Shown here piece by piece: positions 24,468-32,656 of a stretch of 64,000 nt of DNA. A program made the position numbers and the translations under genes. The notes beneath the pieces were generated by a model. It searched no databases. It saw only the letters and a program-made list of their open reading frames with translations, and was not told where the DNA came from. Position 1 is the first letter of the stretch. Every line of letters begins with the position of its first letter. The stretch lies in NCBI RefSeq assembly GCF_018882215.1, contig NZ_JACVOX010000001.1, forward strand, positions 248,001-312,000. Direction: 5' to 3'. The stretch is from Polynucleobacter sp. AP-Kaivos-20-H2 (GTDB lineage Bacteria; Pseudomonadota; Gammaproteobacteria; Burkholderiales; Burkholderiaceae).

Positions 24468-26210
24468 TTATTTAGATGAAGGGGTTTTGCCAATCATTTT
24501 GACTGCTCTCAAGAAATCAAAGTCCACACCTTGGTCTGCTTGGGTAACGGTATCCAAAAAGAGTTTCTTGTAACCACGTTCAGCAGTCGGCGAAGTAATG
24601 GGATTATCTTTCATGCGCTGAGTCAGTTCTTCATCCGAAATGAGTAGGCTTATTTCACGATTCTTTACGCTTAAACGAATACGGTCACCATTACGCACTT
24701 GTGCCAAAGGACCGCCAATAGCAGATTCAGGAGTAACGTGGAGCACAATCGTACCAAAGGCAGTGCCGCTCATACGTCCATCGGAGATGCGCACAATGTC
24801 TTTGACGCCGGCTCGTGCCAATTTCATGGGAATAGGAATGTAGCCAGCCTCTGGCATACCAGGAGCCCCTTTGGGACCAATATTTTTGAGTACCAATATA
24901 TCATCGGCAGTGACATCTAGGTCTTGACTATCAATACGATTAGCTAAGTCCGCAGCATCTTCAAACACTACGGCACGACCTTCATGCTCCATGAGCTTTT
25001 CATTAGCAGCAGACTGTTTGATGATGGCACCACCAGGCGCTAAATTACCATGCAATACAGCAATACTGCCGCGTGGATAGATTGGCTTATCAAAAGGACG
25101 CACGACATCTTGCTTGAAGCTAGGTTGAGCAGCATCAATCTCTTCACCAAGAGTTCTACCGGAAACAGTCATCGCATCAAGCTTCAATAGAGGCTTCAGT
25201 TCACGAAGCAAGGTAGTCATGCCGCCAGCATCATGGAAGTTTTCCATATAGTGGTCACCAGATGGTTTTAAGTCCACCAAAACTGGAGTCTCATCACCCA
25301 TCTTATCGAGCGCATCCAAATCAATCTCTAGACCCATGCGTCCAGCAATAGCAGCCAAGTGAACAATTCCATTGGTTGATCCGCCAATGGCTAACAAAAC
25401 ACGCATCGCATTTTCAAACGCGTCTGCAGTGAGCACCTTGTCAATCGTTAAACCTTCTTTGGCCATCTTCACGGCACAAGTTCCGGTTTCTTCAGCTACG
25501 CGGATACGGTCTGCAGTCACTGCTGGAGGAGTTGCGCCACCTGGAACAGTCATACCTAGCGCTTCAGAGATACAAGCCATCGTGCTTGCTGTTCCCATCA
25601 CTGAGCAGGTGCCAACGCTGGCTACCAGTTGATCATTGACTTCATCTTTTTCAACTTCATCAATTTCACCAGCACGGAATTTACCCCAGTAACGACGGCA
25701 GTCAGTGCAAGCGCCTACACGTTCGCTGCGATGGGATCCGGTGAGCATTGAGCCGGTAATCAGTTGAATGGCGGGTAAGCCTGCAGAAGCGGCACCCATC
25801 ATTTGTGCGGGAACGGTTTTATCGCAACCACCAATCATGACAACAGCATCCATTGGCTGTGCACGCAACATTTCTTCGGTGTCCATGGACATCAAATTTC
25901 GCAAGTACATGCTAGTAGGTGCAGCAAAACTCTCATGAATCGAAATCGTCGGAAATTCCATTGGCAGACCACCGGCCAACATCACACCGCGCTTTACCGC
26001 TTCCAAAAGCTGAGGCATATTGCCATGGCATGGGTTGTAAGCGCTACCGGTATTGATGATGCCGATGACAGGGCGATCTAATGCGCTATTGGTATAGCCG
26101 GCACCTTTAATAAACGCTTTACGTAAAAATAAAGAGAAGCCTTTGTCACCGTAACTAGTTAAGCCTTTGCGTAAACCGCTCTCAGCGGGATCTTTTGGTT
26201 TATTGCTCAT
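24468..26210 (-). CDS. IlvD/Edd-family dehydratase, sugar-acid (arabonate) type
   Basis: This 580-residue iron-sulphur dehydratase has conserved cysteines at 61 (NPCHGNMP), 129 (GGCDKTVPA) and 202 (GTCSVMGTAS), with an extra ACTDC pair at 168-171. The 'ACTDCRRYWGKFRAGEID' stretch is typical of the L-arabonate/D-xylonate dehydratase branch rather than biosynthetic IlvD. It probably dehydrates an aldonic acid with a [2Fe-2S] cluster and Mg. Length fits (about 575-600). Annotation as dihydroxy-acid dehydratase is the main alternative, and branched-chain synthesis cannot be excluded. Confidence 0.85.
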   Translation of the reverse strand: MSNKPKDPAESGLRKGLTSYGDKGFSLFLRKAFIKGAGYTNSALDRPVIGIINTGSAYNPCHGNMPQLLEAVKRGVMLAGGLPMEFPTISIHESFAAPTSMYLRNLMSMDTEEMLRAQPMDAVVMIGGCDKTVPAQMMGAASAGLPAIQLITGSMLTGSHRSERVGACTDCRRYWGKFRAGEIDEVEKDEVNDQLVASVGTCSVMGTASTMACISEALGMTVPGGATPPAVTADRIRVAEETGTCAVKMAKEGLTIDKVLTADAFENAMRVLLAIGGSTNGIVHLAAIAGRMGLEIDLDALDKMGDETPVLVDLKPSGDHYMENFHDAGGMTTLLRELKPLLKLDAMTVSGRTLGEEIDAAQPSFKQDVVRPFDKPIYPRGSIAVLHGNLAPGGAIIKQSAANEKLMEHEGRAVVFEDAADLANRIDSQDLDVTADDILVLKNIGPKGAPGMPEAGYIPIPMKLARAGVKDIVRISDGRMSGTAFGTIVLHVTPESAIGGPLAQVRNGDRIRLSVKNREISLLISDEELTQRMKDNPITSPTAERGYKKLFLDTVTQADQGVDFDFLRAVKMIGKTPSSK

Positions 26211-26272
26211 GAATGTCTCATATCTTTTTAATGTTCTTTGGCTTTATTGTAGCGATGGAATAGCCTATTTAC

Positions 26273-27136
26273 CTACAGTCCGCCACCCCAGCGGTACTGC
26301 CAGGAGATCCCCATCGCGGTGTAGTCAGTATTGGTATTGGAATAGACGCCCTTGCTTCCGGTTAGGCGGATCGAATTGTGCTTATTAATTGGGTAAGAAA
26401 AGGTACTGCCAAAACGCCAATTTTCTTGTGAACCACTAATTGCGGTTCCGTTTACATATTTTTGACCACCCATGAAGTAGGTGGCATCGGCAGAGATATA
26501 GGCCGTATTCTGAAAGTAATAGATCGCATGGGCTTCCGAGGAGTAGATGGGATTTTGGGAGAGCGTATTGCTTCCCAGAAAACTGGTATTGCTGGTGTAG
26601 ATCGTCGCCATACCTGCCAGTTCCAAACGCCATGGTCCAACTGCTTGAGATGCTCCGATGGCTGGCTGAATAAGAGAGCGATTGGCGCCCACGTTGAGCA
26701 TTTGCTCGCTGTTGTACTTGCCCCATGGGATGGATGCAGCAAGACTGGTGCCAATAATGAGATCTTGTTTGTAGTTATTAAATTCTTCTAGCGAGAGTGC
26801 TGGCGCACCATAAAGATTGGCGGAGATCTTTACAACAGGATCGGACAGACCTTCTGCGGAGGCGTTCATATTTTGGGTCCTAATGCTGCCCGTACCTGAA
26901 AGTTGCGCATAAGGGAGGAGCAGGCTAATCCTGCCCGACTGTCCGAAGACATTAATAATGCGGGTCAGGCTTGCTGCTTCAGTAGTGAGGGTGTATGAAC
27001 CACTCTTGGCCTGGGCTATTCCACCCGAAACAAAGTTAATGCCAATAGGCGCATTCGAATACGCGCGAGCTTCAATCTCTTGAGCGGACGCTTGTTGGCA
27101 AATAAATCCCAACAAGCAGAGCCAAAAAATTCTCAC
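26273..27136 (-). CDS. Outer-membrane barrel, MetA-pathway phenol-degradation type (PF13557-like)
   Basis: The frame extends to a TTG at 27154, but a GTG at 27136 gives a cleaner signal peptide (RIFWLCLLGFICQQASA) and is chosen. The mature protein begins 'EARAYSNAPIGINFVSGGIA', the usual opening of PF13557 transporters, and continues as alternating beta strands to the end ('YTAMGISWQYRWGGGL'). Relatives occur near aromatic-degradation genes, yet most are uncharacterised. It follows a membrane-protein gene directly, with TrhP further upstream, and no degradation genes are adjacent. Confidence 0.75.
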   Translation of the reverse strand: MRIFWLCLLGFICQQASAQEIEARAYSNAPIGINFVSGGIAQAKSGSYTLTTEAASLTRIINVFGQSGRISLLLPYAQLSGTGSIRTQNMNASAEGLSDPVVKISANLYGAPALSLEEFNNYKQDLIIGTSLAASIPWGKYNSEQMLNVGANRSLIQPAIGASQAVGPWRLELAGMATIYTSNTSFLGSNTLSQNPIYSSEAHAIYYFQNTAYISADATYFMGGQKYVNGTAISGSQENWRFGSTFSYPINKHNSIRLTGSKGVYSNTNTDYTAMGISWQYRWGGGL

Positions 27137-27154
27137 GCAATACAAGTAAGACAA

Positions 27155-27682
27155 TTATTTTTTGGGGCCAAATAGGACGGCAAGTGTTTCAGTATTTCCA
27201 ACAACCTTATTGAACCCTACAAAAATTAAGTAAGGCCAAACAATTAACCAATACACAATCGACATCGCCAATACCCTTAATGGATCACCGCTTCCAAAAG
27301 CGGCCATGGAGGTAATAAATTCTTTTCCATGTATTAGGCCATCGATTCCGGCTTCAATATAGTTCAGGGCAATAATGACAATAATGTATACGATAGACTC
27401 AATAAATAGAGGTCCAACAATTCCATGTGCTTTATCGACCTTGATTGGATAGGCAGCCTGAGCAATCAGCATAAATTTTGCCGATAAGCCTGCCTTAATT
27501 AATGCAAAGCCAAAGAGAGCTAGGGGAATAGGGCGCTCTTCTAAAGCAGTTGTAGCCATAAACGTAATCGCGCAAAACCAAATACCGAAATAAAGCGACA
27601 GAGCAAGCGCTTTCCTCATTTCATCTTCCAGCTTTAATTTCAAGCCGGGTTTGTTTGGTGGGTTCTTAGCGCTGTTAGTCAT
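27155..27682 (-). CDS. Multi-pass inner-membrane protein of unknown function
   Basis: From the ATG at 27682 the product is 175 residues; the longer frame to a TTG at 27733 would overlap trhP and is rejected. About four hydrophobic segments are visible: 'ALALSLYFGIWFCAITFMA', 'IPLALFGFALIKAGLSAKFM', 'FIESIVYIIVIIALNYIE' and 'VLAMSIVYWLIVWPYLIFV'. I do not recognise the family. It lies 29 bases after trhP and immediately before the outer-membrane barrel gene. Confidence 0.65.
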   Translation of the reverse strand: MTNSAKNPPNKPGLKLKLEDEMRKALALSLYFGIWFCAITFMATTALEERPIPLALFGFALIKAGLSAKFMLIAQAAYPIKVDKAHGIVGPLFIESIVYIIVIIALNYIEAGIDGLIHGKEFITSMAAFGSGDPLRVLAMSIVYWLIVWPYLIFVGFNKVVGNTETLAVLFGPKK

Positions 27683-27711
27683 GAAAATCTTTAATAAGAT
27701 AAATAGGGATG

Positions 27712-29025
27712 TTAATCGCCGCAAGTGGAGCAAGAGCTGGAAGTAGCTACTTCAGCTGGTGCAGGTTCTTGTGTATAGCGCGCAATAAAGGCATGTGTTG
27801 TGGCCATTGGTATTTTTAGCCAAACAAAGTGACCCGATCCAGGGGCTACATCAATTGACTCGCCCTTCATATTCCACATCTCAGTCAATACAACATCCGT
27901 GTTTCCATTTGGTTCAATGATTTCGATTTTGTCACCAACAGAAAAACGATTCTTAACATCTACCTTCACTCGACCCGTAGCAGAGTCAATCTCCAGCGTT
28001 TCACCAACATACAAGCTTCGCCCCGATAAGGAGTGGCCACGCATATAGAGTTGATACTCTTTGTCATGGTGACGCTCATAAAAGCCATCTGTATAACCAC
28101 GGTTGGCTAAACCTTCTAATTGACCTAATAATGCAGTATTAAATGGTTTGCCTGCTACAGCATCATTAATTGCCGCTCTATAGGATTGCACAGTACGCGA
28201 AACGTAATAAGGTGATTTGGTACGACCTTCAATTTTGAAAGAGTCAACACCCATCTTAGTTAGGCGCTCAATATGCTCAACGGCTCGCAGATCTTTCGAG
28301 TTCATGATGTAGGTGCCATGCTCATCTTCTTCCATTGGCATCAAGTCATCAGGGCGACGTGCTTCCTGAAGCAGTACAACATCACCACTCGTATTTTGTT
28401 GCCCAGGCTTCACCTTGTAATCCCAGCGGCAAGCATTCGTGCAGGCGCCTTGATTGGAGTCGCGGTGAGACATATAGCCCGATAACAAGCAGCGACCTGA
28501 GTAGGCAATACAGAGAGCGCCATGAACAAATACCTCAAGCTCCATCTCAGGGCAGTCTTGACGTACTTCCTCAATTTCATCAAAGGAAAGTTCGCGGGAC
28601 AAAATTACACGACTAATACCAACCGAGCGCCAGAACTTAGCGGAAGCACCATTCACGGTATTGGCCTGAACGGATAAATGAATTGGCATATCTGGCCACG
28701 CTTCCCGCGCCATCATGATGAGGCCTGGATCGGACATGATTAAAGCATCCGGCTTTAATGCAATTACTGGATCCATATCTTTAATGTAAGTACGCGTCTT
28801 ACCACCGTGAGGTAATAAGTTAGAAACTAGATAAAACTTCTTGCCCATTTCATGGGCGGTATCGATACCTTGCTTGAGAACCTCAATTTTGCCAAAGTCG
28901 TTATTACGAACCCTTAGTGAATAGCGAGGCTGTCCGGCGTAGATGGCATCTGCGCCAAAATCAAAGGCAGTACGGAGCATGGAAAGGCTGCCGGCTGGAG
29001 CGAGGAGTTCAGGAATCTTAGTCAT
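27712..29025 (-). CDS. trhP: U32-family tRNA uridine hydroxylation protein (YegQ/TrhP)
   Basis: The 437-residue product has the U32 peptidase-like signature: 'LLAPAGSLSMLRTAFDFGAD' at the start, 'FVHGALCIAYSGRCLLSGYM' and 'RDSNQGACTNACRWDYKV' with the cysteines thought to hold an iron-sulphur cluster. TrhP (YegQ) acts with prephenate in forming 5-hydroxyuridine at the tRNA wobble position. Length and motif order fit YegQ rather than RlhA or UbiU. The C-terminus carries an unusual Cys-rich tail, 'SSSCSTCGD'. Confidence 0.88.
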   Translation of the reverse strand: MTKIPELLAPAGSLSMLRTAFDFGADAIYAGQPRYSLRVRNNDFGKIEVLKQGIDTAHEMGKKFYLVSNLLPHGGKTRTYIKDMDPVIALKPDALIMSDPGLIMMAREAWPDMPIHLSVQANTVNGASAKFWRSVGISRVILSRELSFDEIEEVRQDCPEMELEVFVHGALCIAYSGRCLLSGYMSHRDSNQGACTNACRWDYKVKPGQQNTSGDVVLLQEARRPDDLMPMEEDEHGTYIMNSKDLRAVEHIERLTKMGVDSFKIEGRTKSPYYVSRTVQSYRAAINDAVAGKPFNTALLGQLEGLANRGYTDGFYERHHDKEYQLYMRGHSLSGRSLYVGETLEIDSATGRVKVDVKNRFSVGDKIEIIEPNGNTDVVLTEMWNMKGESIDVAPGSGHFVWLKIPMATTHAFIARYTQEPAPAEVATSSSCSTCGD

Positions 29026-29259
29026 CCGGCTATTTTAGTGAATACGGCCGAACTTGTTTGATTTGCCTTATGACTCAGTCCTGGGGCCTTCTAGAACTGG
29101 GTTTGCGTAGGCCTGACAAGTAGGCGGCTAGCTAATGAAGAGTATCCTACAGGTGATGTGGAGAGCATTGTCAAGATGAACGGGGAGACTTCCCTTTGAC
29201 TTTTCACCCTAAATTGAAGGCGCTTACTATAAAAGCATAACGAATTCAGAAAGAATGTA

Positions 29260-29844
29260 ATGTCAAAACTCACATCCAAACCCATCCTAAAAAAAGCCAG
29301 TGCCATTTTGGCTCAAGAGTTTGCAATACCTAAAGATATTGCTTGGGCATGGGTCACTCTATTGCTTTCACAAGAAGAACAGAAGCGCGATAGCGAAGAA
29401 AAACGTTACAGCCGCATTGCTGAATTTGAAGCTTGGATTTTGGGCCTAAGCCTACCAGCCGACCCAAAGAATCCTGAGAGCGGTGCAGTGAGTCCAGAGG
29501 CAGTTAAAAATTCAGCAAGAAATGTCTTTGAGTGGCCACATGAGTACATCTTCGAAGAACCAGCATCCCCAAATCATATGGATACTAAGGTTACCTATAG
29601 CGATACCATCACCAAACCCATTTTGGATGCAGTTAAAGACGCTGGTGGATCCGATGATCGAGTAGCATTGATCGCCATCTTAGAAGGCTATGCAAAGGAA
29701 GGTAAAGAGCCGTTCGCTAATGTCACAGCAGAAGGCATTGAATGGAAAGGCAGCGCCTGGAAAGAGGGTGATAAATATAACCTCCTGACCATTAAGACTC
29801 TGAATAATCGCTTGGCTAATCTACGTAAGAAGGGCTTGATCTAA
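29260..29844 (+). CDS. Hypothetical protein, 194 residues
   Basis: The soluble product is unrecognised. The N-terminal third is helical and charged ('AWVTLLLSQEEQKRDSEEKR'). The middle has 'ARNVFEWPHEYIFEEPASPN'. The C-terminal part ends in 'YNLLTIKTLNNRLANLRKKG', which looks like a short DNA- or RNA-contacting helix with basic residues. No signal peptide or membrane segment. It has its own 230-base upstream region, with TTGACT at 29196 and TATAAA at 29228 too far apart for a confident promoter, and it ends at a strong terminator. Confidence 0.65.
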   Translation: MSKLTSKPILKKASAILAQEFAIPKDIAWAWVTLLLSQEEQKRDSEEKRYSRIAEFEAWILGLSLPADPKNPESGAVSPEAVKNSARNVFEWPHEYIFEEPASPNHMDTKVTYSDTITKPILDAVKDAGGSDDRVALIAILEGYAKEGKEPFANVTAEGIEWKGSAWKEGDKYNLLTIKTLNNRLANLRKKGLI

Positions 29845-29876
29845 GTAGATTGCTTTAACTAGGCCGTAAAAGAAAA

Positions 29877-29902
29877 AGCCCCTAGATTTATCTAGGGGCT
29901 TT
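29877..29902. terminator. Bidirectional rho-independent terminator
   Basis: A 10-bp perfect stem AGCCCCTAGA/TCTAGGGGCT (29877-29886 and 29891-29900) with a TTTA loop is flanked by AAAAA on the left and TT on the right. The strong U-run is on the minus strand, so it mainly terminates the tRNA-Asn transcript. It can also end the 194-residue gene. Confidence 0.85.
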
Positions 29903-29909
29903 ACTTATT

Positions 29910-29985
29910 TGGCTCCTCGACCTGGGCTCGAACCAGGGACCTACGGATTAACAGTCCGGCGCTCTACCGACTGAGCTATCGAGGA
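29910..29985 (-). tRNA. tRNA-Asn (anticodon GTT)
   Basis: The minus strand reads TCCTCGA ... TCGAGGA with a 7-bp acceptor stem, D-loop AGCTCAGTCGGTAGAGC, anticodon GTT (plus-strand AAC at 29950-29952), TΨC GGTTCGAGCC, discriminator G and an encoded CCA at 29912-29910. A TATAAT -10 box lies at 30001-29996 on the minus strand. The promoter therefore overlaps the start of thiD. Confidence 0.97.
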
Positions 29986-30006
29986 ATAAGCCGATATTAT
30001 AGCAAG

Positions 30007-30891
30007 ATGAATTCACTTCTTCCCACTTCTGTGCAGATCCCCAAAGTACTGACCATTGCTGGGTCGGATAGTGGCGGTGGGGCGGGGCTCCAGGCTGACC
30101 TCAAGGTCATCACCGCCCTTGGTGGCTATGGCATGTCAGTCATAACTGCTATTACCGCCCAAAATACCTTGGGTGTCACGCGCATTCAGGATGTCGATCT
30201 TGAGGTCGTAGAAGCCCAGATTGACGCAGTTTTAATGGATATTGGTGCTGATATTGTCAAAATCGGCATGTTGGCCAGTCCAGAAATAGTCCGGACTGTT
30301 GCTAAATCTTTACGCAAGCATGGTATGAAACGCATTGTTCTAGATCCTGTTTTGCGCGCTACCTCCGGTGCTAGCTTAGGTGGTGACGATACAGCGCAAG
30401 CAATGATTGCTGAATTATTCCCAATGGCATCGCTTGTTACACCCAATCTAGATGAAACTTCATTACTACTTGGGCGTGAGATTAGTGGTGCAGATGATTT
30501 CAAATTGGCTGCCGAAGAATTACTCGAGATGGGCCCACAAGCAGTCCTCATCAAGGGCGGACACTTGGATAGCACGCACACTCAAATTACTGATTACTTA
30601 ATGTGGCGCTCTATGGAAGACGGTCTTGAAGTTGTGCAATCAAAAGAATTCAAACACTATCGCGTCAATACAGTAAATACGCACGGCACTGGATGTTCTT
30701 TAGCATCTGCCATTGCTACCTATCTAGCCGATGGTCATGATCTAGCTCATGCAGTTGCTAAGGCGATCGCCTATGTCGAGGCAGCCTTAGAAGCAGGGCG
30801 CTTTTTAAGTATTGGCGAAGGTCCTGGCCCTTTGTGGCATATGCACGACTTTTATCAAACTGCGCTGCTTGACGAAAAAACAAAGTCTTAG
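30007..30891 (+). CDS. thiD: Hydroxymethylpyrimidine/phosphomethylpyrimidine kinase
   Basis: This 294-residue ribokinase-fold enzyme phosphorylates HMP and HMP-P in thiamin synthesis. 'VLTIAGSDSGGGAGLQADLK' near residue 14 is the ThiD signature. 'GMLASPEIVRTVAKSL', 'VLDPVLRATSGASL' and 'NTHGTGCSLASAIAT' (ATP/anion hole) are intact. The N-terminus extends about 10 residues before the core; an alternative GTG is at 30031. Its start is only 21 bases from the tRNA-Asn 5' end, so its promoter must lie within the tRNA gene or the transcript is nearly leaderless. The other thi genes lie on the opposite strand beyond an MNT/HEPN pair. Confidence 0.93.
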   Translation: MNSLLPTSVQIPKVLTIAGSDSGGGAGLQADLKVITALGGYGMSVITAITAQNTLGVTRIQDVDLEVVEAQIDAVLMDIGADIVKIGMLASPEIVRTVAKSLRKHGMKRIVLDPVLRATSGASLGGDDTAQAMIAELFPMASLVTPNLDETSLLLGREISGADDFKLAAEELLEMGPQAVLIKGGHLDSTHTQITDYLMWRSMEDGLEVVQSKEFKHYRVNTVNTHGTGCSLASAIATYLADGHDLAHAVAKAIAYVEAALEAGRFLSIGEGPGPLWHMHDFYQTALLDEKTKS

Positions 30892-30968
30892 CAGTGTTTT
30901 TAACCTCAATCTACCAATGTTAAAGACCTTAATTGCCATAACATCTTTTTCTTTGGATAATAGAAGCT

Positions 30969-31313
30969 ATGAGCAATTTCTTCATTGACGATCAAACAAA
31001 AGCTGCTACATCAGCTTTTATGGATAAGGTTGCTCAATATTTTCCAATAGCAAAAGCGTTGTTGTTTGGAAGTCGAGCTAGGGGTACTCATCACGTAGAA
31101 AGTGACGCCGATGTTGCTATTCTTTTGAAAGGCCTAGCAACTCCATTTATGGCGACAAAATTTGTTATGGATGACCTTGCTTATGAAGTTCTTTTAGAGA
31201 CCGGTATACGTATTCAGCCGCTACCAATATGGCAGGAAGAATGGGATCATCCAGAAACTTATTCAAATCCAAGCCTTATCAATAATGTGCGAAACGAAGG
31301 TATTGTGCTTTGA
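30969..31313 (+). CDS. MNT-type nucleotidyltransferase (antitoxin-like partner of HEPN)
   Basis: The 114-residue protein has the minimal nucleotidyltransferase motif 'GSRARGTHHVESDADVAIL' at 34-52: GS at 34-35 and the metal-binding DxD at 46 and 48. The tail 'IQPLPIWQEEWDHPETYSNP' is typical of such proteins. Paired MNT/HEPN genes are widely described as toxin-antitoxin modules in which MNT adds nucleotides to the HEPN toxin. Its stop overlaps the TTG start of the HEPN gene. The pair sits between thiD and the thi operon, an accessory insertion by appearance. Confidence 0.85.
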   Translation: MSNFFIDDQTKAATSAFMDKVAQYFPIAKALLFGSRARGTHHVESDADVAILLKGLATPFMATKFVMDDLAYEVLLETGIRIQPLPIWQEEWDHPETYSNPSLINNVRNEGIVL

Positions 31314-31696
31314 AGGCAAAAGAACTTTTTATTAAAGCGACAACAGCAGCAGCCTCAGCAAAAATACTATTAAATGCTAGTGATTTCGATGGAGCATGTA
31401 ATCGAGCCTATTACGCTATGTTTGACGCTGCTCGAGGTGCCTTACTTGCTTCCGGTGAGGTAGATTCGGTCGAGCATACAAAAACCCACAGTGGTCTCAT
31501 ATCTGTTTTTAGTTTGAAATTGGTGAAAACAGGTCAAGTCTCAATTGAATTTGGCAAAGCATTAAACAGGGTCGAAGATCTTCGTTTAATGGGTGATTAC
31601 AAAGGTGATTTGGTGGCCAAGGAGGATGCACAATGGGCGGTTGCTAAAGCAAGTGAATTCGTTGAGCACCTTTTGGGGTTATTTGATAAACCCTAA
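31310..31696 (+). CDS. HEPN-domain protein, probable partner of the MNT gene
   Basis: The 128-residue all-helical HEPN protein (PF05168-like) shows 'DGACNRAYYAMFDAARGALL' (27-46), 'KTHSGLISVF' (58-67) and 'LRLMGDYKGDL' (91-101). The start is TTG at 31310, overlapping the MNT stop, with GAAGG nine bases upstream and no other in-frame start before the core. The RX4-6H ribonuclease motif of many HEPN toxins is not present: no Arg is followed by His at that spacing. It may therefore be inactive as an RNase, use other residues, or serve as a nucleotide-binding partner. Confidence 0.82.
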   Translation: MKAKELFIKATTAAASAKILLNASDFDGACNRAYYAMFDAARGALLASGEVDSVEHTKTHSGLISVFSLKLVKTGQVSIEFGKALNRVEDLRLMGDYKGDLVAKEDAQWAVAKASEFVEHLLGLFDKP

Positions 31697-31702
31697 ATCG
31701 AT

Positions 31703-32629
31703 TTAAGCCTGCATTAATTCTTGTAAGTGTTTAACTGCTGCCTTAGGATCTTTAGCTTGGGTAATGGCTCTCACAACAGCCACTGAACCAACGCCACTTT
31801 TTGCCACCGCATGAATGCTATCTTGATCAATGCCGCCAATAGCAACTAGCGGGTAATTGTCCATGAGCTGAGCATATCGATATAAGCGACCCAGTCCTTG
31901 CGGTGCTGTAGGCATCTTCTTTAAATTCGTAGGAAAGACGGCTCCCATCGCAATGTAACTTGGGCAATGGCGATCTGCATAAGCCAGCTCTGCATAGCCA
32001 TGCGTACTTAATCCCAGTCTTAAACCCGCCATCCGAATTTCTTCTAGGTTGGCATCTACTAAATCCTCTTGACCTAAATGCACGCCATAGGCGCCGGCAT
32101 CAATTGCTTCTTGCCAATAATCATTAATGAAGAGCAGGGTCTTGCTATCTTTGACTGCTGCAACAGATTCTTTAATTTGTTTTCGGATCTTGGATTTTTC
32201 ATCCGACTTAAAGCGAAGTTGTACTGTAGGCAGCTCCGCCTCAACCATGCGCTTTACCCAATCGGCATCTGGCATGACACCATACAAGCCTAAACGTTTT
32301 GGACATTCTTTAAACGCATTGGGATTCATATTGCGAGTCCAGGGCAATAAATCAAAATGCTCAGGCCTGCTGGGCCATTTAATGGGATTAAAGCCACCAT
32401 CTTGCGATGTCATGCGTGACCATGCCTTGCCAAGTATTCTGGCATCAGACTCAATAAAGCCCATTTCAATTGCCGCTAGTGCGCCTGCTAATTCGTAATG
32501 ATCGACTGCTGCTTCGTTATCAATGAGTGGAGGCGGGGAGTTCAGGCTAAAGGCCTGAATCGGAATACATAAATCTTCATTGCGATGCGCAGCAACGATT
32601 TGATCAGCAAGGTCACGAATCAGGCTCAT
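31703..32629 (-). CDS. thiE: Thiamine-phosphate synthase with N-terminal extension
   Basis: The C-terminal ~200 residues form the ThiE TIM barrel: 'LRFKSDEKSKIRKQIKESV', 'FINDYWQEAIDAGAYGVHLG' and 'YIAMGAVFPTNLKKMPTAPQ', followed by 'PLVAIGGIDQDSIHAVAKSG'. It joins HMP-PP and thiazole phosphate. The first ~110 residues are extra compared with the usual ~210-residue enzyme, and contain 'YELAGALAAIEMGFIESDAR', which I cannot assign. It is the last gene of thiC-thiO-thiS-thiG-thiE, 27 bases after thiG, so it is under the TPP riboswitch. Confidence 0.9.
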   Translation of the reverse strand: MSLIRDLADQIVAAHRNEDLCIPIQAFSLNSPPPLIDNEAAVDHYELAGALAAIEMGFIESDARILGKAWSRMTSQDGGFNPIKWPSRPEHFDLLPWTRNMNPNAFKECPKRLGLYGVMPDADWVKRMVEAELPTVQLRFKSDEKSKIRKQIKESVAAVKDSKTLLFINDYWQEAIDAGAYGVHLGQEDLVDANLEEIRMAGLRLGLSTHGYAELAYADRHCPSYIAMGAVFPTNLKKMPTAPQGLGRLYRYAQLMDNYPLVAIGGIDQDSIHAVAKSGVGSVAVVRAITQAKDPKAAVKHLQELMQA

Positions 32630-32656
32630 GGGTTCAGTGTACTTAAATTAGCGTCA

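Noticed and set aside
26436..26754. Two minus-strand and one plus-strand frames of about 100 codons
   Set aside because: They overlap the outer-membrane barrel gene in other frames. The barrel frame alone has a signal peptide and strand pattern.
27683..27733. Longer start (TTG at 27733) for the membrane protein after trhP
   Set aside because: It would overlap the trhP coding end by 22 bases with a rare start. The ATG at 27682 leaves a normal gap.
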